Source: Paracamarosporium sp. OC-R06-R3 (lineage: Eukaryota; Ascomycota; Dothideomycetes; Pleosporales; Didymosphaeriaceae). From it: DNA of 64,000 bases. The position numbers and the translations under genes were made by a program. The stretch lies in NCBI GenBank assembly GCA_019828545.1, contig JACVRA010000414.1, positions 1 to 64,000 of the forward strand. The letters are read 5' to 3'. The notes below the pieces were generated by a model. The model ran no database searches, was not told the DNA's origin, and saw only the letters and a program-made list of their open reading frames with translations. This document shows positions 11,882 to 23,155 of the stretch, piece after piece. Positions within the stretch are counted from its first letter, which is position 1; every line of letters begins with the position of its first letter.

Positions 11882-13766
11882 ACCGTCAGCGGCGGGGATC
11901 TGCGCGGAGCCAGGAAGATTTGGAAGCGGTCTCGATAACGACAGACTGAATGCAAGGCCGACGCGTGGCGATTAGATGCTGACCAGATGATTACTGTTTG
12001 TGAGGGATCCGATGCTGGTGGAAACAGTGGAAAAGTCATGTGAGACTATGTCGATGTTGGATATCCAAGGTGTGCTGATTGAGGGTCGCATGCTGTTGGC
12101 GCAGAAGCGTACATTGTGGTGTTGAGGCTGCTGCCTGCGTCATGGTGAAGTGAGGAAGGCGTGCTCGTGGTATGGGGAGCAGCACAGATGGAAGGAAAGA
12201 GCAACCAAAGGTGGAAGGGACGACAGAGCACCACGCGTTGAAATCGAGTATTGAGTATTGTATTTCTTGTTCTCATCTGTTCACCCTTTGCGATGTCCCC
12301 CGCACTTAATCATGGCCCAACGAAGGGTCCCTAGGCTTACCTGGAATCTACCTACGCAAGAAGACCTTGAATGAGGGTTTCACGAGTCGCCCTGGAGTGT
12401 GGTGGCAGTCGGGCCGAACCGCGCACAAAGTCACGATGCTGCAGGATCGGAGTAAAGTCGAGCAGCAACGTAACCTGATGGAGTTAATCGGGGGCACGAC
12501 TCGCACCAGCGGATCCGCAGGTCTTCGCCCAAGGATTCTGGAACGAGGTCCAGAGGTGCATCTCTACGTGGGCAGGTGACCTGGAGGCCAACGCGTGTCG
12601 ACTGCTCCTTCGTCGGTGTGGGCAATAGTCCATGGCGGAGCATGTTGCGCGACTGCGATGGATGATGGATGGGAGGGCTCGGTTGAGCGGCCACGTCGGA
12701 TCCGTCCGAGCCTGCCCCGGCCAGCCTGCAGCTGTTCAAACAAAGACGAAGTGCCAGCGCTCGCGGTGGAGCAGCCGCTAGCCAAGGCTGCCGTTGCAGC
12801 GTGTCCACGGCGCACAACAATGGCATTGCATGGCAACGGGACATGTTTTGGACATGGCGGCGCCGCGCATTATCAGATGGAGGTCGAGCTCGCGGACCCT
12901 GCAGGCGTCAGCCTTACCTCGTATGCGTGTACCTTGCGGCCAGTCATCTCCTGGCGCTGGTCCACGTCTCACGGCGCGTGGACGTGTGTCGCGGGGCGGT
13001 GGCAGTCCGAGATCGGGTTGCCTGTTTGGAGCGCGTCGGCGCCGGGCTGCGGGTCGGCACACAGCTGCGGCGGCGCGTTTGCGTGGGAGAAAGGGGCGCG
13101 TAGCAGGCGAGGAGTGCAGAGGGCACGCTGGCAGCACCCGCGCTGTTAAGAGGCATCGCGGCGGGCGGTGGGCGGTGGGCGGTGGGCGAGGGCGAGGGCG
13201 GCCATGGAGAAGCCGGAGATGCAAGATACACGGCGCTGGGCCTTGCTGGACAGGGCAACGCCTTGGCTGGGCATGCAGGCGGCGTCGGCCCATCCGCTGC
13301 TGCTGGCCCGCCCCGCCTGGTGTTCGCACAGGCTCTCGTCGAAAGAGTTTTCTCGCGGGGGCTCAGGCTGCATCGGCACGGGCAGCCTCTCCGCACCCTC
13401 TGCCAGCCCATTCGCACGCCCGCTCGACTGTGCCAGAGTGCTAGCCCGTGACGCAGAACCCTGCGCCGGCCCCTTTGAAAGCGCTCTCGCCCGCCTCCGC
13501 TCGACGCTCGTTTCCTTTACATAAAGTCTTACCTCACAGCTTCTGCGCGCGTCCACCCACAGCCCCCGTAGCAGTCTCTTATCAGCCATTATCAACACCA
13601 TCTACACACACGTGCAAACCGCCGACCCGCCGCTGCGGCTGTCCCTCCACCGCGCGCTTAGCCTGCCAGAGCCTCTCCCCGGCCTTCCTGTCCACCAGCA
13701 ACTCGCGCTGCCCTGCGCTTGGCGTCTGTGCCCCTCCTATCGTCCGGAGGGGCACGCTGCCCGCTC
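11882..13766. other. Long GC-rich divergent intergenic region
   Basis: This 1.9-kb region separates the arrestin start from the bZIP start. Many frames are open on both strands because of high GC content, but none has protein-like composition. The part next to the bZIP gene (about 13440-13766) is C/T-rich, as fungal 5' leaders are. It probably holds two divergent promoters and a long bZIP leader. Confidence 0.5.
13159..13200 (+). repeat. GC-rich tandem repeat (GGCGGTG)n/(GGCGAG)n
   Basis: Three near-perfect GGCGGTG units are followed by two GGCGAG units in the bZIP upstream region. The G-rich strand could form unusual structure; no function is shown. Confidence 0.8.
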
Positions 13767-15209
13767 ATGGGTGACAGCGTCGTTCCCGATATGACGGCCG
13801 CCGTGGGCAAGACCGAGGCCTCGCGGGATGGCTCGACCTCGTCCATTGCCTCGTCACCTGAGCCCGAGCCCGCCGCATATACCCAGGACAACCCCCAGCA
13901 GCAGCAGAAGCGCAAAGGCGGCCGCAAGCCAGTGAGCTCCCCGCGCCGCCGTCCGTTGCAATGTCCAAGATAACGCTAACCCACCGCAAGATCTATGCCA
14001 CCTCGGAGGAGCGCAAGCAGCGCAACCGCCAGGCCCAGGCTGCCTTCCGCGAGCGTCGCACCGAGTACATCAAGCAGCTCGAGAGCACCATCAAGCACCA
14101 TGAGGAGACGCTGCAGAACCTGCAGCAGAGCCACCGCAGCGCCGCCGACGAGTGTCTGATGCTCCGCTACAAGAACTCGCTTCTGGAGAGGATCCTACTT
14201 GAGAAAGGTACCCACTTGATCTGCGCATGCTATCTATGCCCATCAGCTAAACAACCTCCAGGCATTGACGTCCAGGCCGAGCTGCAAGCAAAGACGGGCA
14301 GTCCTAACCTGGGCCCCGCGCGCCAACCGGCCTCTACCACAGCCTCGCCAAACCAACCGCCCCTCCAGCAGCGCGCGATGATGAACAGACAGCAGCAGAA
14401 CCGCCGCTCAATGGGAGGGCTGCCCAAGGCTGACGGTGTGCATGGTTTGCCCATGATCCAACCCGATGGGCCGATCCCAAATCGTTCACCACTTTCGCAA
14501 CCTACTCCCGGCTCGCATCTTCCCTCGCCTGTTGCGTCGGCCACGCGTTCGCCCAACTTCATTCCACAAGGCACATCGGTGTCTCCCAACTTTGGTTCCA
14601 TTCCGCCGCAGCAGCAACCGCAACGCCACCAACAATTGCAGCCACAGCCGCCTAGGTCTCAATTCACGCCTTTGATGGGACCGCAGCGGCCGTCGGTCCT
14701 CACAAACCAGCCGCCATCAAATGGCATATCCAGCGCGTCCACGGTCGGTAGTGGTGCAAGCGTGATGACGCAAAGTAGCACCAGCGGTGGTCCGCAGTCA
14801 TACTTCCCAACACCCTATTCGGAGCACATGAGCCAGCTCGGTAAGCTACCCTATTGCATTTGGATCTGTGGTATTTTGTGTCTTGAGCTAATTGCCCCGT
14901 GTAGAGCAAGAGTACGATGAGCAGAACGATATGCTTGACCAGGAAGAGCCTAGCGATCAGTCCGCTGGGCCAGGACCGTACCCACATCAGTTCCCACCGA
15001 ACTCAATGCAGTCGCAAAGCATGCAGCCGCCAATGCCACCTGCGCCGAACCAGCCATATACAAATAACTCAGCGGTGTCGGCGAACGACGGAAACCACGC
15101 ATTCAATGGAATGAATCACCTCTTCGACCCGTACGACCCGATGCTAGATGCAGATCCGTTTGGACTGTCAGCCAGCATGCACTTCCCGACCATGTATGAA
15201 TCGAGATGA
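13767..15209 (+). CDS. AP-1/Fcr3-like bZIP transcription factor
   Basis: Exons 13767-13931, 13991-14207, 14262-14840 and 14905-15209 give 421 aa; introns are 59, 54 and 64 nt. Splicing the first two exons creates GGRKP-IYATSEERKQRN, directly followed by RQAQAAFRERR, a fungal AP-1-type basic region (N-x2-AQ-x2-F-R). A leucine zipper follows (YIKQLESTIKHHEETLQNL) and then CLMLRYKNSLLERILLEKG. This combination resembles Aspergillus proteins annotated as Fcr3-like bZIP factors. The rest is Gln/Pro/Ser-rich, typical of a transactivation region, ending in DPYDPMLDADPFG. I saw no Yap1-type C-terminal cysteine-rich domain, so classic redox control by nuclear export is unlikely. The start ATG 13767 opens MGDSVVPDMTAAVG; the open frame upstream of it lacks another ATG. 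Confidence 0.9.
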
Positions 15210-16531
15210 GGTATAGCACCACGTAACGCATGCGGTGTGGGTATATAATACACCAAAGGGCGAACTGCAGGCTCACGTCTTCGGACTGTACGAAGAATGC
15301 GCATCACGAGATTACGCTTTGGGCTTTTGAGGTTTTTTGTTGTTTCAGCGGGCGTTCGAATGGGTCATGGCATGGTCGAGGATACGACCACGGCGTTTGC
15401 TGTCCTAGGCAAGGATTACCCCACGCAGGCCATGCGACCATGTTTTTCCGGATGGCGGCATATTCAAAAGTTATGTTACGGGAACCATTTCAACCAAGCG
15501 GCCGGGATCGGCGCTTGGATTATTGCTAGGGATAGTGGCTACGGAGAGCCACGCTTTTAACTGTTCCATATTGTCGACCATACAGTGGATCGATTTGTCT
15601 TGAGACGCAGCCTAGATCTTGTAAATACTTACGCCCCAATTGGCTCGCCGTGAAGCTACGTCAATACTCCTCTCTTACCGCGTCATCTTCTGTTGTGTCA
15701 GTGAGTCCCGAGTGGCTGTTGCGCGGTGCAATTCGTGTTGGTGGACGTCATTTCTACCCCAGACGCCTCACATGTCGGCTGCGGAGACGCACAGATCAAT
15801 ATACGAACTTGTTGACTGTGACGTCGACCAAGCCCGTATACCAGCATGAAAAAGCAGTCCGTATGTCCATGCTGCCCATGATGCTAGCTACGACCAATTG
15901 TTCGCGTGCCTCCGAGTATCAGCTATGGAGGCCTGTTGAAGTATGAGTCGTCTGCTCTAAGGCTTTCAAACGTCTAAGCGTGATTGTCGTTCTCCAGGCT
16001 ATGCATGCAACAGCAGGAAGCAAATAAGACCTTTCAGAAGCAGATCTCGGTCCTAGAAAAAGCTGCTGAGTTGCTGGCCAGGTCGCTTGAAATCATGGGA
16101 AGGCATATGTCATGTCGCTCGCTGGTGAGGGGCAACCACCCGTTCTGTACTCAGAAGCGCATCGATGCTTGCCGTGGCTCCCATTTGTCATTGTCCTTGG
16201 CTGTCTACTCTGCGCAACGCGAGAAGATGCATTCTCGAGCGTGCCAATAATAACGATCACAACAGGTACCTTGATGCTTGCAGGCGAGTAAGACTGCCTT
16301 GTCTTTGTGCTCGGTGCACGGGCCGCGATTGACTAAGCGAAGGAGCTCCATCCACAATCGATCGAAATTTACCGTCCATCCTCACCGTCAAAAGCGACAC
16401 TTCGAGCTATCCACCTGTGTCTTGAGAGCCGCGACCCTTGCATCCCAGGGCCCGCTCTCGCAACTTTCACCGTCTCCCAGCAGATTGAGCGTCTAGAAGG
16501 ACAAGCGCGAAAGGCGCTTTAATTCCTCACA
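15210..16531. other. Intergenic between bZIP and Stm1-like genes
   Basis: It contains the bZIP 3' flank and the promoter/leader of the Stm1-like gene. Several 60-100 codon frames exist but are mutually overlapping and show no recognisable family. Confidence 0.5.
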
Positions 16532-17832
16532 ATGTCCATCGCTTCCAAGGTGCGTTGCTCCACCTTGCGTCAGCGCCCCGCGAGCCTTTGTGCTTCTTCG
16601 AGCCGCCCACGCAGCGACTCAATCAAACATTGGAATCCATTGCTTACAGTTTACAGAACCTCTACGAGTTGCTGGGTGCGTGAAGCCCTCGTTCGGCACG
16701 GTCGCGAGACCCCACTAACGACCTTTGACAGGCAACGACCCAGAGCTCGACCCCGAGCGCGCTACTCCCCAGCCGCCGGTTAAGACTGTCGACAAGCCTG
16801 CCGCGAGAACGGGCAAGCGCAATGCTCCCGCCGAAGCTCCTGCACGGTCCGGTGCCACCTCTACCCGCGACAGCGCTCCCAAGCCCTCTGGCAACGCGAA
16901 CGACAACTGTACGTCTACCCTCTTCAGCTCCAGTGACGATGCTGGACCGCCGTGGTCTTGTTGAGCGACGGTGGCTTCGACTAGGATTCGGGCTAATTAG
17001 TGTAGACATCCGGGATCGCAACGTAGGTGCGGATAAGAACCGCAGCCGAGGTGCGGGGTACGACCGTGAGGGTGGTGATTTCTCTCGTGAAGGTGGCCGT
17101 GGACGTGGCCGTGGTGGCCGTGGTGGCCGCGGTGGCCGTGGTGGTGCCAGGGGCGACCGTCACAGCCGGACTGGTGTTGCGTATGTTGCGCCCTCTCGCA
17201 CTCTTACTGCCTTGTAACTGACGTTGGCCAGCGACCACGAGAAGCAGGTCGGTCACGGATGGGGAGCTACCGACGGCCCTGCCGAGTTGGCTGACGAGAC
17301 CGCTGGCGAGGCTATTGCCCAGAAGGACGAGAAGGAGGCTACTGCCGAAGACGCCGCCGCCGACGTTGACCCCGCTGTCGAAGCTGAGCCCGAGGAGAAG
17401 ACCAAGTCCTACCAGGAGTACCTCAGTGAGCTCGCCGAGAAGAAGCTTGCTCTCGGTTCCCAGAACGTACGCAAGGCCAACGAGGGCAGCTCTACCAAGT
17501 TCCCCGAGGGCAAGGCCGTCTCTCGCGATGAGACGGAGGACTTCATTGCCGGATCCGGAGGCAAGACCAAGCGCACCCGTGAGCGCAAGGAGAAGGCCTT
17601 TGTCGAGCTCGACGGAGACCGTCTGCTCCAGCCTGCTCCCCGCGAGAACTTCGGTGGACGCGGCCGTGGCGGCCGTGGCCGTGGCGAGGGCCGTGGTGGT
17701 CGTGGCGGCGAGTTCCGCGGTCGTGGTCGCGGCGAAGGTCGTGGCGAGGGCCGTGGCGGACGTGGCCGCGGTGGTGCCCAGTCTGGTCCCAACCTCAACG
17801 ACTCGAACGCTTTCCCCAGCCTGGGCGCATAG
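16532..17832 (+). CDS. Stm1/HABP4-like ribosome- and RNA-binding protein with RGG repeats
   Basis: Exons 16532-16549, 16657-16675, 16732-16908, 17006-17180 and 17232-17832 give 329 aa. Splicing produces the Stm1 N-terminal signature MSIASKNLYELLGNDPELD. A basic segment follows, then a first Gly/Arg block (GRGRGGRGGRGGRGGARGDR), a RTGVADHEKQVGHGWG linker, the HABP4/PAI-RBP1-type core (KSYQEYLSELAEKKLAL), and a C-terminal RGG tail ending in SNAFPSLGA. Stm1/SERBP1 proteins bind 80S ribosomes and preserve or repress them in starvation, and also bind G-quadruplex nucleic acid. Exon 2 is only 19 nt, a microexon. Codon use is strongly biased to C-ending codons, as in highly expressed fungal genes. 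Family call firm. Confidence 0.92.
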
Positions 17833-19297
17833 CGTGTTCCCCCAGCGGAACTTGCGTGACCTGCGGGAGTCATGCCAACTGATGGTTTAACGACCGTCAT
17901 CTGAACAGTGTGAATGCAAATGACGAACAGGAAATGTGGCCAAACGGCTGTCAGGGCAAAAAAGATATATGGATCTCACAAGGGATGGTGTGGCGGGCAA
18001 ATCATCTATTTGGATGTGTTTAGCTATGCTAAGAGCTTGCTCCTTTTACTTACTCTTTTACAACGTGTGTTCTCATGCTGTGCTATGCCTGTATGCTGTG
18101 TCTTTAGCTTCGTCGGCCTGCTGATTCAACCGATTGCCTCTTCTTGTTCAGCTCAACGAATACACGAACGGGACCTACACGCAAAACAATCACAAAGGAG
18201 GTGACAAAGCATTCATGCCATCACCACTCTCATTCTGTTACCCGAGCTTTACTAGAAGAGACGAATACCCGTGGATCATTGCACAGCTTCTACACTGGTC
18301 CACTGTTTTACCTGAGAGATTGATAACGTTGCAAACCACCCTTCCCGCAAGATAACTACGCAGGATAAAAGGAAACGGAACTGCCTGTCCCAGAGAGCTC
18401 GACCAGTGCACCATCCAACTTCCTATCAAAGGGTGCCAGGCTCTCTATATAGGTATATCACCTAGATGATATCTGTGACCCTTGTTAAGGGATAGACCAT
18501 GCTACGAGTAGGGTATACTCAATTCGGTGCGTAGAATCAAGATATACAGTATGAGTAGGTAAGAACGAGTTCTTCAGGACGGACGGACGGACGGACGGCG
18601 TGCAATTCACTGTTGTGTTTATGTGTACGTACATACGTATGTAAACACGTGTCTTGTGTCAACTTACGATTTGACGGTATATGTATGCTACAGGGTGAGG
18701 CTACATTCCGATATTCATGTGATCTCAGTGGATAAAGTCATGTATTCGTTTAGCGGAGAGAGCGTATACGCTTTAATGGTACGGAACCGTTACGTATCGC
18801 GCTGCCTAAACGTCGTGCCACCCACGCAACACACACCCCCTTAGCTAAACGGTCGATGCTCGCCGCCTTTGTATCGCCAGGACCTCGTCCAACCACCCAT
18901 CCCGCAACATAACGAGATGTCGTCCAATTCTCCCCCACCATCGCAACTGTTACGTGCTATGCAGATGACGCCTTACGCTGCAAATGCCTGTTGACACCAA
19001 ACCGAACTCCACGCTCCCAGGCCGACAAATAAACAAGAAAGCAAAATCAAAAATTCAAACATTACCCCGCCAGTGAAATCATACCCAGACCCATCTCTTT
19101 GACCTACCTTTGACTGCCTGTCTTAGCCACACAAGTACGCGGGACGTACGTGTTCACTCTTTGCAATCGTCTCAATCTTTGTGGACCCGAAGCCACATGT
19201 TGCTCCTTGATCAAAACAACCCGTTTAGAAAAGGAAAAAAAAAAAAGATGAAATACACCAAATCATAGCAAAAGCTTACCTGTACACTCGTCAAATT
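17833..19297. other. Convergent intergenic region
   Basis: It lies between the 3' ends of the Stm1-like gene (plus) and the RBR ligase gene (minus). No coding signal; it includes a GGAC microsatellite and an A-rich run near 19230. Confidence 0.5.
18577..18598 (+). repeat. (GGAC)n microsatellite
   Basis: About five perfect GGAC units in intergenic DNA. Confidence 0.9.
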
Positions 19298-21496
19298 TCA
19301 TGACTCAATGTCTTCATCGTCAGCCTCGTCATCAGCCTCGTCGTAAGCTTCGTCGTTGCCGCTATCTCGAAATTCCTCTTCGTCTTGGTCTTGGTCTTGA
19401 CCTTCATCTTGATCTTGATCTTGATCTTGGTACTCGTCCTCGTCTTCGTCTTCGTCCTCATCTTCATCTTCATCTTCGTCGTCATCCCGGTCTGCAGTGT
19501 TGAGATCATCTTTACAACGCTGGCAGACAAGAACACCACACTCGTAGCACTGGTAAGCGAAGCTAAAAGTCGCACTATTAGTCGCGAAGATTGATTTACT
19601 CTTGCTCTTGTCCTTGTCCTTGTCTTTTATCTCTTGCGGAACCCAATCCGGCATCTCCTCATCCGAGTCCACCTGTGGAATCCAGTCCGGCATCTCTTCG
19701 TCCGAATCTTCATTTTTTGCCTGCTTCGCCGTGGCGACTATGTTCCCGTACAGATCTACAACGCGCCTCGGAACGCTATTTGGTAGGGATTGTTGGGACA
19801 TCGATGCCGGGAAACTGGGAGATGTCATGAAACTTGTAAATGAAGCGGACGAGGTACTGAGAAGGGAAGCCGAGGCTTCAAGACGCTCCATGGATCGAGT
19901 ACCGCGGAGGGAGCCCATGGTGCGTCCCCGAACATGGTGCACATGTCCTGTTCGCCTCCTAGGAGATATCCGGAACCGACGATCTGTAGAGGCTATAGTG
20001 AAGGATGTTTTCGACCTATCGACAGGGACAGAAATTGGCATTTCAATTTCAGGGTGTACGATCGTCCAGCACTTCATACACTCCATGTTATTCATAGGTA
20101 GATCTTTCGTAAATACATCGCCGAGCCTGATCTTCGCTGTGTCAAAGTCATGTTGACAGTCCCATGCACGGTCTTGATAGTCCTCGGATGGCTCATCGCC
20201 GAAGTCGAGGCCTTGATCTTCCCAGTACTCTCGTGATCCTCTGTCCAGGTTCCTTATTCGAGGAGTAGAGGGTGGCAGTTCTGTTGCTGGAGAACCCACT
20301 GCGTCGCTTGATATCGGCGTTGTAGGCTCCAGAGACTGTCCGGTCGGCGGCATGTGAGGGAACACGTGTGCGAGGCTTGGTGTGGCTGCCACCGTTTGGT
20401 CCTCTTCATCATCGTGTTCCCCGTCAGGCTCGTCGTCCTCTTCGTCAGGCTCGTAGTAGCTCTCATCATCTGGGTCCTCATCTTCACAGGCCCCATTACA
20501 GCGGTCCACTCCCTGCATACACACCCAGCAGAAGTGTGCTCCGCACCTGCACTCCATGTGGTTGCAGCCATACATTCGCTTCACACCATTGCCACACTTT
20601 GGACATTTCTTGTAGCCCCAAGTCTTCAGCAGCTCCGCCGTCTCCTTGTCAACTCCGAACTCGAGAGGGCTGCATATCCCATCTGCGTGTGCTAGGCTCC
20701 GGCAGCTTGTGCAAATATCAACTTTACACTCGGGACATGTGACTGTAGGAATCTTGGGTGTGCCGATGCCCGAGTCTACTCGCTGCTTGCCATTGCCGTT
20801 TGTCCTTGCCTGTGGGAACAAGCGATTGGGTATGAAAGCGGAGCATCGTGCAACTGGGCAGTACAATGGATTCGGTGTGCTCCACTCCTCGTATTTAGAC
20901 TTGAACAGGGTCATCTCTTCTTGGGTCAAGTATGGCCGAACGTAATGTGTCGGGATTTGATTACAGCAGCGCGGCGGCATGCGGGACAGGTCCGTACAAG
21001 CATCGAGGAACATGTCCTTAAGACACGGTACGCAATATGGGTTCTCGCACCTACCACATGGATATACTAACTTGGAGGATCCTTCATCGCAGGGTATGCA
21101 GCAGATAAGGCAGGAGGGAACAGCTGCCGGCGGCGGCGGCGACGGCGGCGGCGGCGGCGACAGCGACGGGTTGTGCTCCATAGCCTGTGACAAGGGACGC
21201 GGCTCATATTCTGCCATCTCGCCTGGTGACTGCTCAACGCCCTGTGCGATGGATGCAAATCTTAAACTAGTCGAAGTCGGTGAGAGGCGGTTCGTGTCCG
21301 CGGCGTCGTTGTGTTGTGGCGGGTCGTGAGTGGCGGCGGCGGAAGTAGCGGTGGTGGAGTTGTTGTTGTTGTCGTTTTGCTTGCAATCAGGCGCTTCTTG
21401 GCAGCCCTCTTTCTCATACTGGCTCTGAAGGGAAGTTGCGGCTCGCGGTGAAGCCGCCTTGTGCCCACGCACGGATCGGCTAAGTTTAGACCCCAT
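19298..21496 (-). CDS. RING-IBR-RING (RBR) E3 ubiquitin ligase
   Basis: Intronless, 732 aa. RING1 covers about residues 129-180 (CLICCIPCDEG, YPCGRCENPYCVPCL, PPRCCNQ), the IBR about 190-275 (YCPVARCSAF, CPECKVDICTSC) and RING2/Rcat about 298-333 (KKCPKCGNGVKRMYGCNHMEC then CGAHFCWVC). The predicted catalytic cysteine is the Cys of GCNHMEC, about residue 311. RBR ligases take ubiquitin onto this cysteine before substrate transfer. The N-terminus MGSKLSRS fits the myristoylation pattern M-G-x3-S, suggesting membrane anchoring (inference). A polyproline stretch precedes RING1. Far downstream is another cysteine motif (CYECGVLVCQRCKDDL) followed by a long Asp/Glu/Gln repeat tail. Single-exon structure and the conserved start make the model solid. 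Confidence 0.93.
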   Translation of the reverse strand: MGSKLSRSVRGHKAASPRAATSLQSQYEKEGCQEAPDCKQNDNNNNSTTATSAAATHDPPQHNDAADTNRLSPTSTSLRFASIAQGVEQSPGEMAEYEPRPLSQAMEHNPSLSPPPPPSPPPPAAVPSCLICCIPCDEGSSKLVYPCGRCENPYCVPCLKDMFLDACTDLSRMPPRCCNQIPTHYVRPYLTQEEMTLFKSKYEEWSTPNPLYCPVARCSAFIPNRLFPQARTNGNGKQRVDSGIGTPKIPTVTCPECKVDICTSCRSLAHADGICSPLEFGVDKETAELLKTWGYKKCPKCGNGVKRMYGCNHMECRCGAHFCWVCMQGVDRCNGACEDEDPDDESYYEPDEEDDEPDGEHDDEEDQTVAATPSLAHVFPHMPPTGQSLEPTTPISSDAVGSPATELPPSTPRIRNLDRGSREYWEDQGLDFGDEPSEDYQDRAWDCQHDFDTAKIRLGDVFTKDLPMNNMECMKCWTIVHPEIEMPISVPVDRSKTSFTIASTDRRFRISPRRRTGHVHHVRGRTMGSLRGTRSMERLEASASLLSTSSASFTSFMTSPSFPASMSQQSLPNSVPRRVVDLYGNIVATAKQAKNEDSDEEMPDWIPQVDSDEEMPDWVPQEIKDKDKDKSKSKSIFATNSATFSFAYQCYECGVLVCQRCKDDLNTADRDDDEDEDEDEDEDEDEDEYQDQDQDQDEGQDQDQDEEEFRDSGNDEAYDEADDEADDEDIES
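19380..19490 (-). repeat. Coding repeat for an acidic Asp/Glu/Gln tail
   Basis: Imperfect GA(C/T)GA(G/A) and GATCAAGATCAA-type repeats on the minus strand encode alternating DE and DQ residues at the end of the RBR ligase. Such tracts change length easily by slippage. Confidence 0.85.
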
Positions 21497-23155
21497 GGTG
21501 AAGAAGGAGTTTTTTTGCTGGGGCGTCAGTGTATTCGGACGTGATGGGCATCTTATATGTAAATAAAATAGTGGCTGGAAATGGGGTACTTTGACTCAAC
21601 TTCTGGTAGTTGATCCCAAACTGGGTAGCATCTGTGGCGGCGGAGGCGGCTGCCTGCAGGCAGCTGTGCGGTAAGGCCGACCATTGGAGACAAGTCTATC
21701 ACAAGCTTATACCCCACAGCAATGTCTCCAGACTCACATACAATGGCTGAATTTGTCCGAAATAATGGACGTATGGCTGCTCATGTTGCTCACTGGCCGT
21801 TTGCATGTTGGTAGAGCGAGCAGTTTGGCAATGCAGCTCGCCATGTTTCTAGTAGATGTCTCTCATGTGAGCGCTTGAAGGGCGAAAAGGCAGCCCTCGC
21901 TTGTTTTGAGCAGCAAGAGATTCGCCCTTCGCCCTCTGGCTGGGATGGAGGATGGGCGGAGTCATCGACCGTTGCGACTTCATATGGCCCGTGCGGAGAT
22001 CCCTGGACACCCTATCCTGGAGTTTGAAGGACATACATGCGACTGTCTAGATACCATGTCCAAGAACCATACATCTCAATTCTCTTCTTTCACTGTCTCA
22101 GACGGGGGGAAATTGCCAGTATTTTCTTGAGCGCCGTCCTCAGAGCGAAACGAGGGACGTCGGTAGAAACCGTCCCATGAAGCGACGAAAATCAGAGGCC
22201 TCAGTCGTGTTCGAACAACTGCGATGCGTATGTACGAGGTAGCAGTACAAATGCACCCAACAATGCTTCGAAGCTATCCTTACGCAGACTTCGTGGTCTG
22301 GATTGGGTTTATTGGTCTGTGCGCCATGGCTGGCGGGTGCGGCTTTCGGCTGGTCCATGAGCCCTGCTTATGTCTTCAAAGTAGCCGCATGTTCGTCCCA
22401 TGCTCTCCTCGACCTTGACTCTCGTGTCGTCCAAGACATTTCTTTGCAAGACGTCAACCCTGCATCTTGTTCAATGAGCGTTCCCTTTCACCACTCTCTC
22501 TAACCGCTTCGGATGCCTGCGATTAGGCAAGCCCAACTTCGCGTCGAGCTGGAGACGTGACAAACGCTGGTATTAAACGCTTGTCTGAGAATTCTAGATT
22601 CTATCGATTCTACCATACCTCGAAAAAATCATGCGGGCGTTTGGTCAAATTTTGCGCTCAGACTACAACACAACGGTACCGCGCCACTGCCAACACGGCC
22701 TGACTCGGTTTTCAAGGCCCGGAAATCAGCAATGTAACGATGCGACGAGATCTAGATCAGCTGCATGAGAGGCCTTCCTCCTAGAATGGTGCATCAGGAG
22801 CACCTATCACCACACGCGCTTCCACCATCATGCTCCTATAGCACGTTGTGCGGCGTGGCAATATGTGGCACATCCTGGGCGACTCCTGGGCGCCTTTGAA
22901 GAAGCTCTGGGCATCTCCAACGGGTATTCTCTTCTTAAAAATGTTTCGTCGCGAGAAACATCACCTTCCTAATTGGCTGCTTGCGTGCGACAGAGCCGAT
23001 GATGCAAGGCTGGGCGCAGCTTGCAGCATCTACGACCCATGCAGTCGGGATTCGAACCCCAGCATTCGAAATTGTATATATGAATGGCGATAAGAGATGA
23101 GCGTTGGCACCATCTTCACGCGTTTTCGATCGCCAGTTGGACGGCTCTACCGACA
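21497..23155. other. Intergenic between RBR ligase and permease genes
   Basis: Divergent promoter region of about 1.7 kb. Short frames overlap on both strands; no gene recognised. A TATATAT element at 23075-23081 lies about 75 bp upstream of the permease start and may serve as its TATA box. Confidence 0.5.

Noticed and set aside
12431..13774. Many long frames in the bZIP upstream region
   Set aside because: All six frames are open over long stretches because of GC content; the peptides are Arg/Ala/Pro-rich without domain signals.
23045..23070. tRNA B-box-like GGTTCGAATCC on the minus strand
   Set aside because: The T-arm pairs in only 4 of 5 positions, and no D-arm, anticodon arm or matching acceptor stem lies upstream.
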